A stretch of DNA of 64,000 nt from Thermococcus sp. JdFR-02 (GCA_002009975.1 MTLP01000042.1:228418-292417); one strand, 5' to 3'; shown: positions 16,558-27,160, counted from the stretch's first letter. The notes: a model not told the origin generated them from the sequence alone. Made by a program: numbers and translations.

Positions 16558-17376
16558 ATGGTGAGTGAAGAAGTTAGAATGATAGCTGAGCAATACGATA
16601 TTGATTTGTCCAAAATAAAAGGTTCTGGTCCTAATGGAGAAGTCACTCTCCATGACCTCGAAGCCTATATAAAGGAGCATTTTTATCCAAAAGTAAAGCA
16701 AGAAGTTAAGATCTTCGGGATTAGGAAGGTCATAGCAGACAGGCTCTCAAAAAGTTACAGAGAAGCAGTTCATGTAACACTTAACATGGAGATTGAGATG
16801 GACAAACTCATTGAGATTAGAGGGAAACTGGCAGAAAAACTTGAAAAAAAGCCTTCCTATACGGTTTTAATGCTTAAATGCATTGCAAAAGCAATTAGAG
16901 ACTTCATAGAAATAAATGCAACAATGGAAGGAGACAAGATAATTATTTATGATGACATTAATATAAACGTGGCTGTAGACAGTCCAATAGGCTTAATAAC
17001 ACCAGTTATTAGAAATGTAGATAGAAAAAGCTTAGAAGAACTTTTGAATGACTATCAGGGCTTAGTTGAGAGGGTTAAAAAGGGTATCCTTAAGGAGAAG
17101 GATTTTGTTGGAGGGACTTTTACAATAACAAATCTCGGCATGTTTGGGATTGATTCTTTTACCCCAATTATCAATCCACCACAAATAGCAATTTTGGGGC
17201 TTAACAGAATTGTAAAAAAGCCTGTAATAAAAGATGGAAAAGTTGAGAGCTGCAATGTCATGAATGTATCCTTAAGCTTTGACCATAGGGCAATAGATGG
17301 AGCTCCAGCTGCTAAGTTTTTGCAAAAAGTAAAATATTACATAGAGAACCCAGAGGAAGTGTTTAGAGTTGAGTGA
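16558..17376 (+). CDS. E2 acyltransferase without its lipoyl domain
   Basis: A 272-residue E2 component. Residues 1-40 are a peripheral subunit-binding domain (EVRMIAEQYDIDL, KGSGPNGEVTLHDL), which docks E1 or E3. Residues about 50-270 are the trimer-forming acyltransferase domain with the catalytic motif SFDHRAIDGAPAA. The protein takes the acyl group from the lipoyl arm to CoA. Splitting of the lipoyl domain into the preceding gene is unusual. ATG at 16558 chosen because the subunit-binding domain starts there. Confidence 0.9.
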   Translation: MVSEEVRMIAEQYDIDLSKIKGSGPNGEVTLHDLEAYIKEHFYPKVKQEVKIFGIRKVIADRLSKSYREAVHVTLNMEIEMDKLIEIRGKLAEKLEKKPSYTVLMLKCIAKAIRDFIEINATMEGDKIIIYDDININVAVDSPIGLITPVIRNVDRKSLEELLNDYQGLVERVKKGILKEKDFVGGTFTITNLGMFGIDSFTPIINPPQIAILGLNRIVKKPVIKDGKVESCNVMNVSLSFDHRAIDGAPAAKFLQKVKYYIENPEEVFRVE

Positions 17377-17746
17377 ATGGAAAAGGTATGTCATAGAAAT
17401 CGGCATGGGAATTGATCAACACGGTCAAGATTCAACAAAGGCTAGCATAAAAGCAGTTAAAGATGCTATAAGTAGAGTTTGTGCCGTTGGACTACTCGAG
17501 TTGTTTGGGCTTGATTTTGAAAAAGATGTAAAGGTTGAAGCCCTCATAGGTGTCCCTTACCCAGAAAAAGTCGACATTGAGAAAGTTTGTGAAGCTATTC
17601 CCTTAAAGTGTGAGAAAGCTATTACAGTTGTTAGCGGAGGATTAAGCGGTCCAGGTATTATCCTTGAAGAGTTTGGAGATAAAACGAATGAAATACTTAT
17701 TGCACTCGCATTCATCACAGTATACGTAAGGAGAGAAAGCATATGA
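17369..17746 (+). CDS. Lin0512 family protein
   Basis: A 125-residue protein of the Lin0512 family (TIGR02058 as I remember it), with IGMGIDQHGQDSTKAS and TVVSGGLSGPGI. The start codon is TTG at 17369, overlapping the end of the E2 gene; the next in-frame ATG (17405) would cut the conserved N-terminus. Its stop overlaps the AcoX start as ATGA. Biochemical role unknown; the position between E2 and AcoX ties it to the same pathway. Confidence 0.75.
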   Translation: MSEWKRYVIEIGMGIDQHGQDSTKASIKAVKDAISRVCAVGLLELFGLDFEKDVKVEALIGVPYPEKVDIEKVCEAIPLKCEKAITVVSGGLSGPGIILEEFGDKTNEILIALAFITVYVRRESI

Positions 17747-18723
17747 AAAAAACTACGGTTGGCATCATCGCAAATCCCGAATCTGGAAGGGACATAAGGC
17801 GATTAGTGGCACATGCTAGTGTTTTTGATAATATGGAGAAGGTCAACATAGTCGAAAGACTTTTACTCACACTTCAAGATTTAGGTGTTGAGAAAGTTTT
17901 AGCTATGCCAGAAACCTTTGGAATCATTCCTGCAGCCACACATGCCATAGAAGACCATTTGAAGATTGAAGTTGAAGTTATCCCAATGAGAGTTTTTGGA
18001 AATTGGGAGGACACATTTGAGGCTGCAAAGTTAATGAAAGATAAAGTAAGCGTAATAATTGTCATTGGGGGAGACGGGACTAACAGAATTGTTGCAAAAG
18101 TCTGTGAGGATATACCAATAATGCCAATCTCAACAGGAACCAACAATGTATTTCCCTATATGATAGAGGCTACAATAGCAGGTGAAGCAGTTGCAGCTAT
18201 AGCTATGGGTATCGTAAAACCTGAAGAAGGTACTTACAAAGCTAAAAGGGTTGAGATTTTTGAAGATGGGAATTTGAAGGATATAGCTCTAATTGATGTT
18301 GTTGCAACAATGCATTCATTTATAGGTTCAAGAGCTGTGTGGAAGCCAGAATACTTAAAAGAAATTGTTGTTAGCAGGTGTTCACCTTCAAACATCGGGT
18401 TAAGCTCAATCCCAGGGATACTGAAAGAGATAACAGAGAGAGATGATTTAGGAATGTATATTGAAGTTGGGGAAGGTAGGAAAGTAAAAGCTCCGATAGC
18501 TCCAGGAGTTCTAAGAGAAGTGAGCATTAAAAGCTATAAAACTTTAAAACTTGGTGAAGAAGTTGAGATAAAGACAACTCCAGCTTTATTTGCTTTAGAT
18601 GGGGAAAGGGAAGTTGAGATTGAAGGTGAGGTTATAGTGAAAGTTACAAGAAATGGACCGAGAGTTATAGATTATCAAAAAACCCTAAAAATTGCAGCTG
18701 AACGGGGATTCTTTGAAGACTAA
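17743..18723 (+). CDS. acoX: AcoX-like protein, ATP-NAD kinase fold
   Basis: A 326-residue protein of the ATP-NAD/AcoX kinase family. Visible motifs are GIIANPESGRD near the start, IGGDGTNRIV (the GGDG of NAD kinases) at about residue 110 and ISTGTNNVFP after it. AcoX genes accompany acetoin dehydrogenase operons in bacteria, but their reaction remains unclear; phosphorylation of a nucleotide or a small hydroxyketone has been suggested. Last gene of the rightward unit; its stop overlaps the stop of the convergent lipoate ligase gene. Confidence 0.85.
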   Translation: MKKTTVGIIANPESGRDIRRLVAHASVFDNMEKVNIVERLLLTLQDLGVEKVLAMPETFGIIPAATHAIEDHLKIEVEVIPMRVFGNWEDTFEAAKLMKDKVSVIIVIGGDGTNRIVAKVCEDIPIMPISTGTNNVFPYMIEATIAGEAVAAIAMGIVKPEEGTYKAKRVEIFEDGNLKDIALIDVVATMHSFIGSRAVWKPEYLKEIVVSRCSPSNIGLSSIPGILKEITERDDLGMYIEVGEGRKVKAPIAPGVLREVSIKSYKTLKLGEEVEIKTTPALFALDGEREVEIEGEVIVKVTRNGPRVIDYQKTLKIAAERGFFED

Positions 18724-19517
18724 CCCAGAACTTCTTCAATTTTTCTTTCAATTTTCTTTGTATCTATATTTGGAGATCGCTTTAAATTCCATTCTTCCTT
18801 TGAGTATTTTTGCTTATAGAGTATTTGAGCAACTTTGAGCTCTTTTTTTGTTGGATTATCAAAATAGGGCTTAGCTGAAAGAACTTTTGAATAACCGAAA
18901 ATAAGAGCATCCCTCATTTTTTCATAGTTCAAATCTTCCACAAACCGTGAAAGGTTGGCAACTCTATATTTTACTGGGTCTATTGAGTCCTTAACACTTT
19001 TGGGGACCTTTAAAAGGAAATAAAGCATGTTTAGGTCTGAATTGATCAAAATCGAACCATGTAAAAATAGAACGTTCCATTTTATACTTCCTGCAGTGCC
19101 GGATATCTTTTTTCCATTCACAACAATATCGTTTGTGTTTTTTATGTGAGGTTTAATCCCTAATTTTTTCAAAGCTATTAACGTGCCTTTTAAAAGTTCA
19201 TTATAGAGGTAAGAAACTGGGAATCTTACGCTTCTCTTTATTACTATGGAATAGTTTACACATCCCAAATCATGATAAACCGTTCCTCCACCACTAAAGC
19301 GTCTAACAATTGAGAAGTTCATTTCTTTTGCTCTTAAAAGATTTATGTCATCTTCAGCATTTCTAAAATAGCCCAAAACCAACGCCTTTTCATTTCTCCA
19401 TATCCTTAAGGTGTCCTCAACTAAATCTTTTGCTCTAACCCTAGCCAAAGCTTCTTCAAAAGCCAAATTTAAGTGAGGATTTCTTGGAGTTTCGTAAGTT
19501 AAAACTCTAATAGGCAT
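18720..19517 (-). CDS. lplA: Lipoate-protein ligase A-like protein
   Basis: A 265-residue member of the biotin/lipoate A/B ligase family. The conserved motif RRFSGGGTVYHDLGCVNYS is near residue 75 and NDIVVNGKKISGTAG carries the catalytic lysine. It would activate lipoate and attach it to the lipoyl protein at 16308. The C-terminal 60 residues resemble a small accessory domain, though some archaea need a separate LplB. The ATG at 19517 is chosen; an upstream start at 19577 would overlap the neighbour. Convergent with the aco-like unit by four bases. Confidence 0.88.
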   Translation of the reverse strand: MPIRVLTYETPRNPHLNLAFEEALARVRAKDLVEDTLRIWRNEKALVLGYFRNAEDDINLLRAKEMNFSIVRRFSGGGTVYHDLGCVNYSIVIKRSVRFPVSYLYNELLKGTLIALKKLGIKPHIKNTNDIVVNGKKISGTAGSIKWNVLFLHGSILINSDLNMLYFLLKVPKSVKDSIDPVKYRVANLSRFVEDLNYEKMRDALIFGYSKVLSAKPYFDNPTKKELKVAQILYKQKYSKEEWNLKRSPNIDTKKIERKIEEVLG

Positions 19518-19557
19518 GATTAAAGAAACGTAAAAGAAATAATTAAGCCTTTTGAAA

Positions 19558-20823
19558 TTAAAGAGCGAGAGATTCAAAAAGCTTACTCCAGAGTTTTAAA
19601 GGTGTTAATTCAGTTAACATTAAAAAACCAATTAAAACAAGCAAAATCCCAAGAGCTTTTTCCCATTTTCTGCCTTTGCTAACACTTAAGGAAAGCTTGT
19701 TGGATAGGAATTTTCTATTTATCCATTCAGCTAGCTCCTTTGAACTTAAGATCAGATAGAGCGTCAATCCCAAGCCTAAGGAATAGACAAACATAACTAC
19801 AAAACCCCTAATAAAATCTCCACTCAGCGCTGCTGTCAATATTGCAAAGCCCACGTAAGGTGCTATACATCCAATCCATGTTACTCCTAATGCCGTCCCA
19901 AACAAAAAGTCAGCCAATTTTCCTTGCCTTTTTGTAATTCTATTAGCAGAGCTTTGAAATAGAGATAAATGCTCAATTAAAAGTGTCTCTGCCCTGTTGC
20001 TTATCATAAGAGTACCGAGAATTATGAATCCCACACCACCAATTAAATAAAAAAGCGATGCAATTTGTGCTACAAATGAACCCAAGCTTCCAGCCAATGC
20101 TCCAAGTAGTGAAAAGCTCACAATAATTCCAGAAATTATAAGTTCAAGGTTTCTTTTTGCTAAAATTAAGGTAAAACCGCTAATTATCAAAGGTAGGACA
20201 CAAGGGGAGAATATACTCAAAATTCCAGCTGAAAAGATTGTTAATAGAACTGCAAATGAAATTTTGGATTTTTCTTGCTTTTCACTTTGGAAAGTTTGCT
20301 TATCTTTTGTGGCCTCTTTTATAAACGATTCAAAGCTCTTTGGGCTTAAAGCACCAATCGCGACTCCTTTAAGAATTTTCTCGCCCTTTTCAACCTTAAA
20401 AACAACCATAGTTGGTGTTCCAGGAACAGAAACAGTTATTTCTTCCTTTTCACTCTTTGGGACATAATAGCCAGCATTATCTGGCTGAATGACAAGAACC
20501 TTGTCTTTTATTATATACCTTAATGATTTAATTTCTCGTCCTTTATATACATCAACAGCGACTGGAATGATATTTTGATCCATTAACTCAGCAATGTTTG
20601 GATCAGCAAACACACTCTCCTTCATATAATTACAGGCAGGGCAAGTTTGAGAATGGTAAAAGAGGAAAAAATATTCCCCTTCATGGGAGCTTATAATCTT
20701 GGTGAGTTCATCCATTGTGGTAACATCGATAAACTGTACTTTTCCAAAGGTAATCGTTTGATTGGCAAACACAAACCCAGTCAACATCAGTGTCAAAAAG
20801 AGGAAACTTATCTTTTTCATCAT
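19558..20823 (-). CDS. Thioredoxin-like domain fused to CcdA/DsbD-type membrane protein
   Basis: A 421-residue protein: signal sequence, then an external thioredoxin-like domain with the redox motif CPAC at about residue 62, then about six to seven membrane helices of the CcdA/DsbD type with SPCVLPLI and a second conserved Cys in WIGCIAPYVG. It should carry electrons across the membrane to exported thiol proteins. In bacterial DsbD the thioredoxin domain is C-terminal; here it is N-terminal. Cys spacing fits electron relay. No cytochrome c maturation genes are adjacent. Confidence 0.85.
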   Translation of the reverse strand: MMKKISFLFLTLMLTGFVFANQTITFGKVQFIDVTTMDELTKIISSHEGEYFFLFYHSQTCPACNYMKESVFADPNIAELMDQNIIPVAVDVYKGREIKSLRYIIKDKVLVIQPDNAGYYVPKSEKEEITVSVPGTPTMVVFKVEKGEKILKGVAIGALSPKSFESFIKEATKDKQTFQSEKQEKSKISFAVLLTIFSAGILSIFSPCVLPLIISGFTLILAKRNLELIISGIIVSFSLLGALAGSLGSFVAQIASLFYLIGGVGFIILGTLMISNRAETLLIEHLSLFQSSANRITKRQGKLADFLFGTALGVTWIGCIAPYVGFAILTAALSGDFIRGFVVMFVYSLGLGLTLYLILSSKELAEWINRKFLSNKLSLSVSKGRKWEKALGILLVLIGFLMLTELTPLKLWSKLFESLAL

Positions 20824-20856
20824 TAACACCAAATCCTGAGTGAAACTAAAAAATAA

Positions 20857-22596
<1,740 letters not shown>

Positions 22597-22600
22597 AGCT

Positions 22601-23527
22601 TCATTCCTTCTCTTGTTCATATTCCTTCTGTACTTTCTCCAAGATCTCTTCTTCTAAGCTCTTTTTTAGCTTTGTTAGCTCCCAATAGAACATCAGTCCA
22701 CCAATTGCCATTACAGTTTGAATCAAAGCTTGGAAAGGTGTTTCAAGAAGTTGCATTATGAGCTGGGCTGTAAAGCCAGAGCTACCTAAGAACGCTAGCC
22801 CCATGAATGAGCCTGGAATAACTGTTATTAATATCGCGGAAACAAGCAAAAGTGCCCCAAAGCCAAGCGTTGAAAGTTTGTTTCTCCATCCCAAACCGAA
22901 GCAACCAAATGCTGATGAGATTGAACCCTTAGTCGCATAAATGGGCACTGCCATTGAAGCCGCTCCTACCAAAAAAGTTGCTAAAGGAATTTCCAAGAGA
23001 AAAATTAACAGAAACACTAATACAAACAAAGTTTCAAATGAACCGGCGAATGCTCCAGCTGCTGCTATTAACATCGCTGGAATAAGAGCAACAAACAATA
23101 CAACGACGATAATAATGCCAACTACCAAATTAATGGCAAACACCTGAAACATGTTTTTGATTCCCTCTTTCAAGAGATTTAATAGGGAATATCCCTTGCC
23201 CTGTTCTATTAAAATTGCACCCCTAATTACGGCATATTCTCCAATTGCTGTTAAAAGTGCTGAAAGTAAAGCAACAATCACGAAAATTCTTAAGTATTCC
23301 ATTAACTCTTTAAGCTCATCTTCTGTAAAAACCCTTCCATATTCCTCCACTATAACATTTCCTTGTTTTTCAGCTTTGAATTGTCCTTCAAATGGCATGG
23401 GATAGTTTTTAAATAAGAACGCATTGATTGGGGCGATAATTAGGGCTATCAAGAGCGGAATAAGAACAAGCTTTGGATTTTTAGTTATAAACTCAATAGT
23501 CTTAGCAAAAGCTGTCACTGCACCCAT
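22601..23527 (-). CDS. Polytopic membrane protein, DUF4013-like
   Basis: A 308-residue integral membrane protein with five or six long hydrophobic segments rich in Ala, Val and Ile, and a charged C-terminal tail. The N-terminus AFAKTIEFITKNPKLVLIP is typical of a group of archaeal membrane proteins near DUF4013/DUF7847. No transport or enzyme motif is seen. Its end is close to the pyrG end (convergent); divergent from the S8e gene. Function unknown. Confidence 0.65.
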   Translation of the reverse strand: MGAVTAFAKTIEFITKNPKLVLIPLLIALIIAPINAFLFKNYPMPFEGQFKAEKQGNVIVEEYGRVFTEDELKELMEYLRIFVIVALLSALLTAIGEYAVIRGAILIEQGKGYSLLNLLKEGIKNMFQVFAINLVVGIIIVVVLFVALIPAMLIAAAGAFAGSFETLFVLVFLLIFLLEIPLATFLVGAASMAVPIYATKGSISSAFGCFGLGWRNKLSTLGFGALLLVSAILITVIPGSFMGLAFLGSSGFTAQLIMQLLETPFQALIQTVMAIGGLMFYWELTKLKKSLEEEILEKVQKEYEQEKE

Positions 23528-23672
23528 CCTACCACCTAAATCAGTAAATGCACTAACTTTTTAAATATTTATTGTTCATTTTCTGCACGTGCACCAACAA
23601 AAGTTAGAAAAGCTTATAAGCTAACCCCTTAAACATGCTAAAGGATTAAGCTCATCAAGAGAGGTGAGAGTA

Positions 23673-24065
23673 ATGGCTATCTGGCAAGGAAGATCATTAA
23701 AAAAGCCTTCAGGTGGAAGGATAATTTTAGCTAGAAAGAAGAGAAAAAGGGAATTAGGTAGGGAGCCAGCATTTACAAGAGTGGGTGAAGAAGAGAAAAG
23801 AAAAATAATCAGAACATATGGCGGCAACAGAAAAGTTAGATTGATTGAAGCAGTCTACGCAAATGTATTTGACAATGGAAAGGGCAAAAAAGTTAGAATC
23901 TTAAGCGTCATCTCAAACCCAGCAAACAGGCAATACGTTAGAAGAAACATCATTACAAAAGGCGCAATAATCGAGACAGAGATTGGAAAGGCAATAGTCA
24001 CGTCAAGACCTGGACAAGATGGTGTAGTTAACGCTGTTTTGATTAAAGAAGAGGAAAACGCTTGA
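23673..24065 (+). CDS. rps8e: Small-subunit ribosomal protein S8e
   Basis: A 130-residue ribosomal protein, complete in length for archaea. Family signature [15 protein letters not shown] at the start, with a basic RKKRKRELG segment and the C-terminal [22 protein letters not shown] precedes the ATG at 23673; an in-frame GTG at 23664 lies inside that site and is rejected. A TATA-like sequence, CTTATAAG, is at about 23613. Stands alone rather than in a ribosomal operon. Confidence 0.95.
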   Translation: MAIWQGRSLKKPSGGRIILARKKRKRELGREPAFTRVGEEEKRKIIRTYGGNRKVRLIEAVYANVFDNGKGKKVRILSVISNPANRQYVRRNIITKGAIIETEIGKAIVTSRPGQDGVVNAVLIKEEENA

Positions 24066-24168
24066 TTTTGACCTTTCTTAATAATTTTACTTTTGCTGAC
24101 CATTTTGCATGACTAATCGTAGGTAGCTTAATATACAATAGCATTCTTATAGCTAATTGGTGAGATTT

Positions 24169-25074
24169 GTGGAGTATAGCAGAATTGAAAAGATTTTAGC
24201 GAGCGCTTTTGTTTTGTTCCTTCTTTTAGCGAGTATAAACTTTCTAAGTGAGCTAAATAATGTTCCCCAAAGACCGGATTTCAAAGATTATGAATTAAAG
24301 TATGTACCGCAAGAGCTTTCGGAGAATCAGACTAGATTACTAATCATGTTCAAGCACTTTAAAAATCTCTATGAAGAGGCGAAAACTAACTTAACAAAGG
24401 CAAATGAGGTCTATATCTTTAAGCGTGAGGAATACAGAGTTGCTTTGGAAAGTGGGAATGCTACGAAAGAGCTTAAAAATGAATATTTAAAAGCAAAAGA
24501 AAATTATGAGAAGGCTTACTTAACTTTCCAAGCTATCGAGAGAGCTTATAGAGATATAGAAAAACAGCTGAATAACATCAATCAAAAGATGAGCCAGCTG
24601 AGAGAAAAGGCGTATCAAGAGTATAAAAAGGCTTACTCCACTTATCGAACAAAAGTTTTAGCTCTAAAGCTTATCTTTGTACTCCCTATATTTTTAGCTT
24701 CTTTTCTCCTCTTTAAGCGCTATAGGAACATCTATGCTGTATCTTTAGTCGCTTATTCATCCCTTCTGTTTGCTTACTTAATAGTTCAAGCAGTTTGGAA
24801 TACTTTTCAAGTAATTGGGTTGAGTCTTTTTGGTGCTGCAGCAACAGCTTTAGCTTTATACTACATTAGAAAAGAATACTTCAAGCTCGAAAAAGTTTAT
24901 AAGCGTAGAATTGGGCAAAACAAGTGTTATAATTGTGGATTCCCAATAAAGGGAGATTATTTATACTGTCCAAATTGTGGGAGTAAATTAAAAGAGAAGT
25001 GTAAAAATTGTGGAGAAATGAAGCCAATTTATCTTAACTTCTGTCCCTATTGTGGAGAACTTTCAGAAGAGTAA
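24169..25074 (+). CDS. Membrane-anchored coiled coil with double zinc ribbon
   Basis: A 301-residue protein. Residues 1-25 form a membrane segment (ILASAFVLFLLLASINF), 60-165 a long coiled coil with many Glu/Lys, then two or three membrane helices (about 170-240). The C-terminal 45 residues contain four CXXC pairs in CYNCG, CPNCG, CKNCG and CPYCG, i.e. two zinc ribbons facing the cytoplasm. The GTG at 24169 after GGTGAG is the likely start, with GTG and TTG further up as alternatives. It ends inside the 3' end of the convergent Nog1 gene by 28 bases. Unknown function. Confidence 0.7.
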   Translation: MEYSRIEKILASAFVLFLLLASINFLSELNNVPQRPDFKDYELKYVPQELSENQTRLLIMFKHFKNLYEEAKTNLTKANEVYIFKREEYRVALESGNATKELKNEYLKAKENYEKAYLTFQAIERAYRDIEKQLNNINQKMSQLREKAYQEYKKAYSTYRTKVLALKLIFVLPIFLASFLLFKRYRNIYAVSLVAYSSLLFAYLIVQAVWNTFQVIGLSLFGAAATALALYYIRKEYFKLEKVYKRRIGQNKCYNCGFPIKGDYLYCPNCGSKLKEKCKNCGEMKPIYLNFCPYCGELSEE

Positions 25075-26099
25075 ATTGCTCTCTCCATCTCAGGCTTTAA
25101 AATCTCCAATATCTTCTTTTTAACTTCTTCAACTCCAATACCATCTTTTGCAACTATCCTAATTGGATCTACTCCCATTGATTTTAGGAACTCCTCAACT
25201 GCTTTTATTCTCTCTTCATCAGCAACATCAACCTTATTTAACACAACAATGAAAGGAAACTCATTAAATTCCTCATAGATTTCCCTGAAAAGATGCATTT
25301 GAGCTTCTATTGGAAATCCACAGTATTCCGAAGGGTCAAAAATGTAAACTATAATCTTCCCTAAATGCTTTAAAGCAAGAATCGCTTGCCTCTCTATTTC
25401 GTTCCTTTCACTCAATGGTCTATCTAAAAGTCCGGGAGTGTCAATTACTTGGTACCTAAGCCAATGCTCTTCAAACTGCCCAACGTTAATTCCCTTAGTT
25501 GTGAAAGGATAGCTCGCTATCTCTGGCTTTGCATTTGTGAGCCGTCTCAAAAGGGTTGATTTCCCAACATTTGGATGTCCAGCAATAACAATAGTAGGTG
25601 AATTTAAGTCCACAACTGGTAAATCCTTTAAAACATCCCTTGCTTTGTTTAGATACTCCAAATTGTCTTTTATGTCTTTTATAATGCTTGCAACTCTTCC
25701 ATAGAACTGTCTTCTAAGCTGGGCAATCTCCCTTGGATCCTTACTATAGCGAATTTTCTCTACATATCTATCTTCAAGCATTTTTATCGTTTTTATTGCC
25801 CAGTTTATTGAAGCTAAAGCCTTGTGAAACATTTTTCTATCAACTAAGATATCCAAAAGTTCCTGATAAAAAGGAGGTAATGTGCTAACTCCAGGTGTCC
25901 TATCCAAGACTTTTCTTAAATTATCTCGCAAAGTTTGAGAAACTGTTCTTATTCTAACCTCCTCTCTTTGTCTCGCTTTTCTTATTTTACTTCCATATGG
26001 GGTGACAGCATCAGCAGCTTTCTCTGCTCTTCTAAAAGCTTTATCTATTAACTCATCAGCTAAAAGGATTGTAGGCATTTTTTCAAAGGGATTCTTCAT
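25047..26099 (-). CDS. nog1: Nog1-type GTPase
   Basis: A 350-residue archaeal homologue of NOG1, a GTPase required for large-subunit ribosome assembly in eukaryotes. An N-terminal helical domain of about 165 residues (with TPGVSTLPPFYQELLDILVD) is followed by the GTPase: GHPNVGKST, SYPFTTKG switch, DTPGLLDRP and NKVD. The start at 26099 has GAGGTGAG upstream. The eukaryotic C-terminal extension is absent, as in other archaea. Confidence 0.92.
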   Translation of the reverse strand: MKNPFEKMPTILLADELIDKAFRRAEKAADAVTPYGSKIRKARQREEVRIRTVSQTLRDNLRKVLDRTPGVSTLPPFYQELLDILVDRKMFHKALASINWAIKTIKMLEDRYVEKIRYSKDPREIAQLRRQFYGRVASIIKDIKDNLEYLNKARDVLKDLPVVDLNSPTIVIAGHPNVGKSTLLRRLTNAKPEIASYPFTTKGINVGQFEEHWLRYQVIDTPGLLDRPLSERNEIERQAILALKHLGKIIVYIFDPSEYCGFPIEAQMHLFREIYEEFNEFPFIVVLNKVDVADEERIKAVEEFLKSMGVDPIRIVAKDGIGVEEVKKKILEILKPEMERAIYSSESSPQ

Positions 26100-26173
26100 C
26101 TCACTCACCTCTTACTCGTCTCGCTTTTCTTAGGTTTTGCATGTGGGTTTTTAAAACTTTGGAATTATCAGTC

Positions 26174-26437
26174 CTATAATTTAAGCTCCTCTCCCAGACC
26201 TCTTTTTTTCCAGATTATTTTCCCATCCTTTCTTACAACAGCTAAAATTCTGTGATAAGGTATTTGTGCATCTTCGATAAAGAAGTAGCCATGTCCAAGC
26301 TCAATGAATTTAACTGGAATCTTCTTAACATCTCCATAAGCCCCTCTATGCTCAATCACAACGTAATAATCTTCCTCCTTTTCTCTCGGATCGTATTTTA
26401 ATTTTGCCAGAACTTCTTTAACAAAGCCTTTTCTCAT
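26174..26437 (-). CDS. UPF0248 / DUF504 (MJ1316 RNA cyclic-group end recognition) protein
   Basis: An 87-residue basic protein with the family pattern LAKLKYDPREKEEDYYVVIEHRG, PVKFIE and IPYHRILAVVRKDGKIIWKKRG. The MJ1316 domain has been proposed from comparative analysis to recognise 2',3'-cyclic RNA ends. The gene follows the MBL hydrolase gene after nine bases in the same direction and may be cotranscribed with it. Confidence 0.82.
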   Translation of the reverse strand: MRKGFVKEVLAKLKYDPREKEEDYYVVIEHRGAYGDVKKIPVKFIELGHGYFFIEDAQIPYHRILAVVRKDGKIIWKKRGLGEELKL

Positions 26438-26446
26438 GAAAGCACC

Positions 26447-27139
26447 TCATATGTATCTCTCTATAAGTCTTTTGATTATCTCCATATTTTCCTTCCAGTT
26501 CTGTATCATTTTGCCGTGTCCAGGTAAGCCTATATAAACCTGAAATTCTCTTAAACGCTCTATGGATTTTATCAAATCTTCAAAGTTCCCAGTGGGCATG
26601 TCAGTTCTGCCAACCGTGTGATAAAAAACAGTATCTCCCGTAAATAAGAGCATTTCGTTTGGCTCATAAAGGCATATACTCCCACTTGTATGTCCTGGAG
26701 TATGGATAACCTCAAGCTCAAGAGAGCCTATCCTTAAGTAATCACCATCTTTAAGCTTTATATCAACCTTATGAGGTTTGTAGTGCCTTCCGTAGTAGTA
26801 TGATAAGATTGTATGGTCATCCCCTTTTTCCAGGCTTTTTGAGGTTTTTTCATGAGAGGCAAAGAAGACTTTAATTCCCAAACCTTCAAGATACTCCTTC
26901 CAGAGCCAGTTTCCACCAATGTGATCAAAATGTTCATGGGTATTTAAGATAATGGCCCTGCTAACCTCAGAAAGATACATTTCTCTCTCTACAACAGCTT
27001 TATAGGAATTAAAAAAGCTTCCAGTTCCAGTGTCTACTAATAATACTTCATTCTCATCCCTAACCAGATATATGTTTGAATCTAAACTTATCCCCTTAAA
27101 CATGACAGTGTTTGGTGGAATTTCTATTGGTATTATCAT
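26447..27139 (-). CDS. Metallo-beta-lactamase-fold hydrolase
   Basis: A 230-residue MBL-fold enzyme. The two-metal motif HEHFDHIGG is at about residue 67, followed by HTPGHTSGSICL (third ligand), FTGDTVF (Asp) and GLPGHGKM (last His). This fits the glyoxalase II-like branch; the substrate could be a thioester or a phosphodiester. AGGAGGA lies directly before the ATG at 27139, so the start five codons upstream is rejected. Confidence 0.88.
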   Translation of the reverse strand: MIIPIEIPPNTVMFKGISLDSNIYLVRDENEVLLVDTGTGSFFNSYKAVVEREMYLSEVSRAIILNTHEHFDHIGGNWLWKEYLEGLGIKVFFASHEKTSKSLEKGDDHTILSYYYGRHYKPHKVDIKLKDGDYLRIGSLELEVIHTPGHTSGSICLYEPNEMLLFTGDTVFYHTVGRTDMPTGNFEDLIKSIERLREFQVYIGLPGHGKMIQNWKENMEIIKRLIERYI

Positions 27140-27160
27140 ATAAATCCTCCTCACTCTTGA

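Noticed and set aside
23584..23593. TGCACGTGCA palindrome upstream of S8e
   Set aside because: Ten bases only, no second copy, no relation to the TATA box at 23613; chance is the simpler explanation.
23611..23622. AGCTTATAAGCT palindrome upstream of S8e
   Set aside because: It contains the TATA box, which is nearly self-complementary by itself; no further evidence for an operator.
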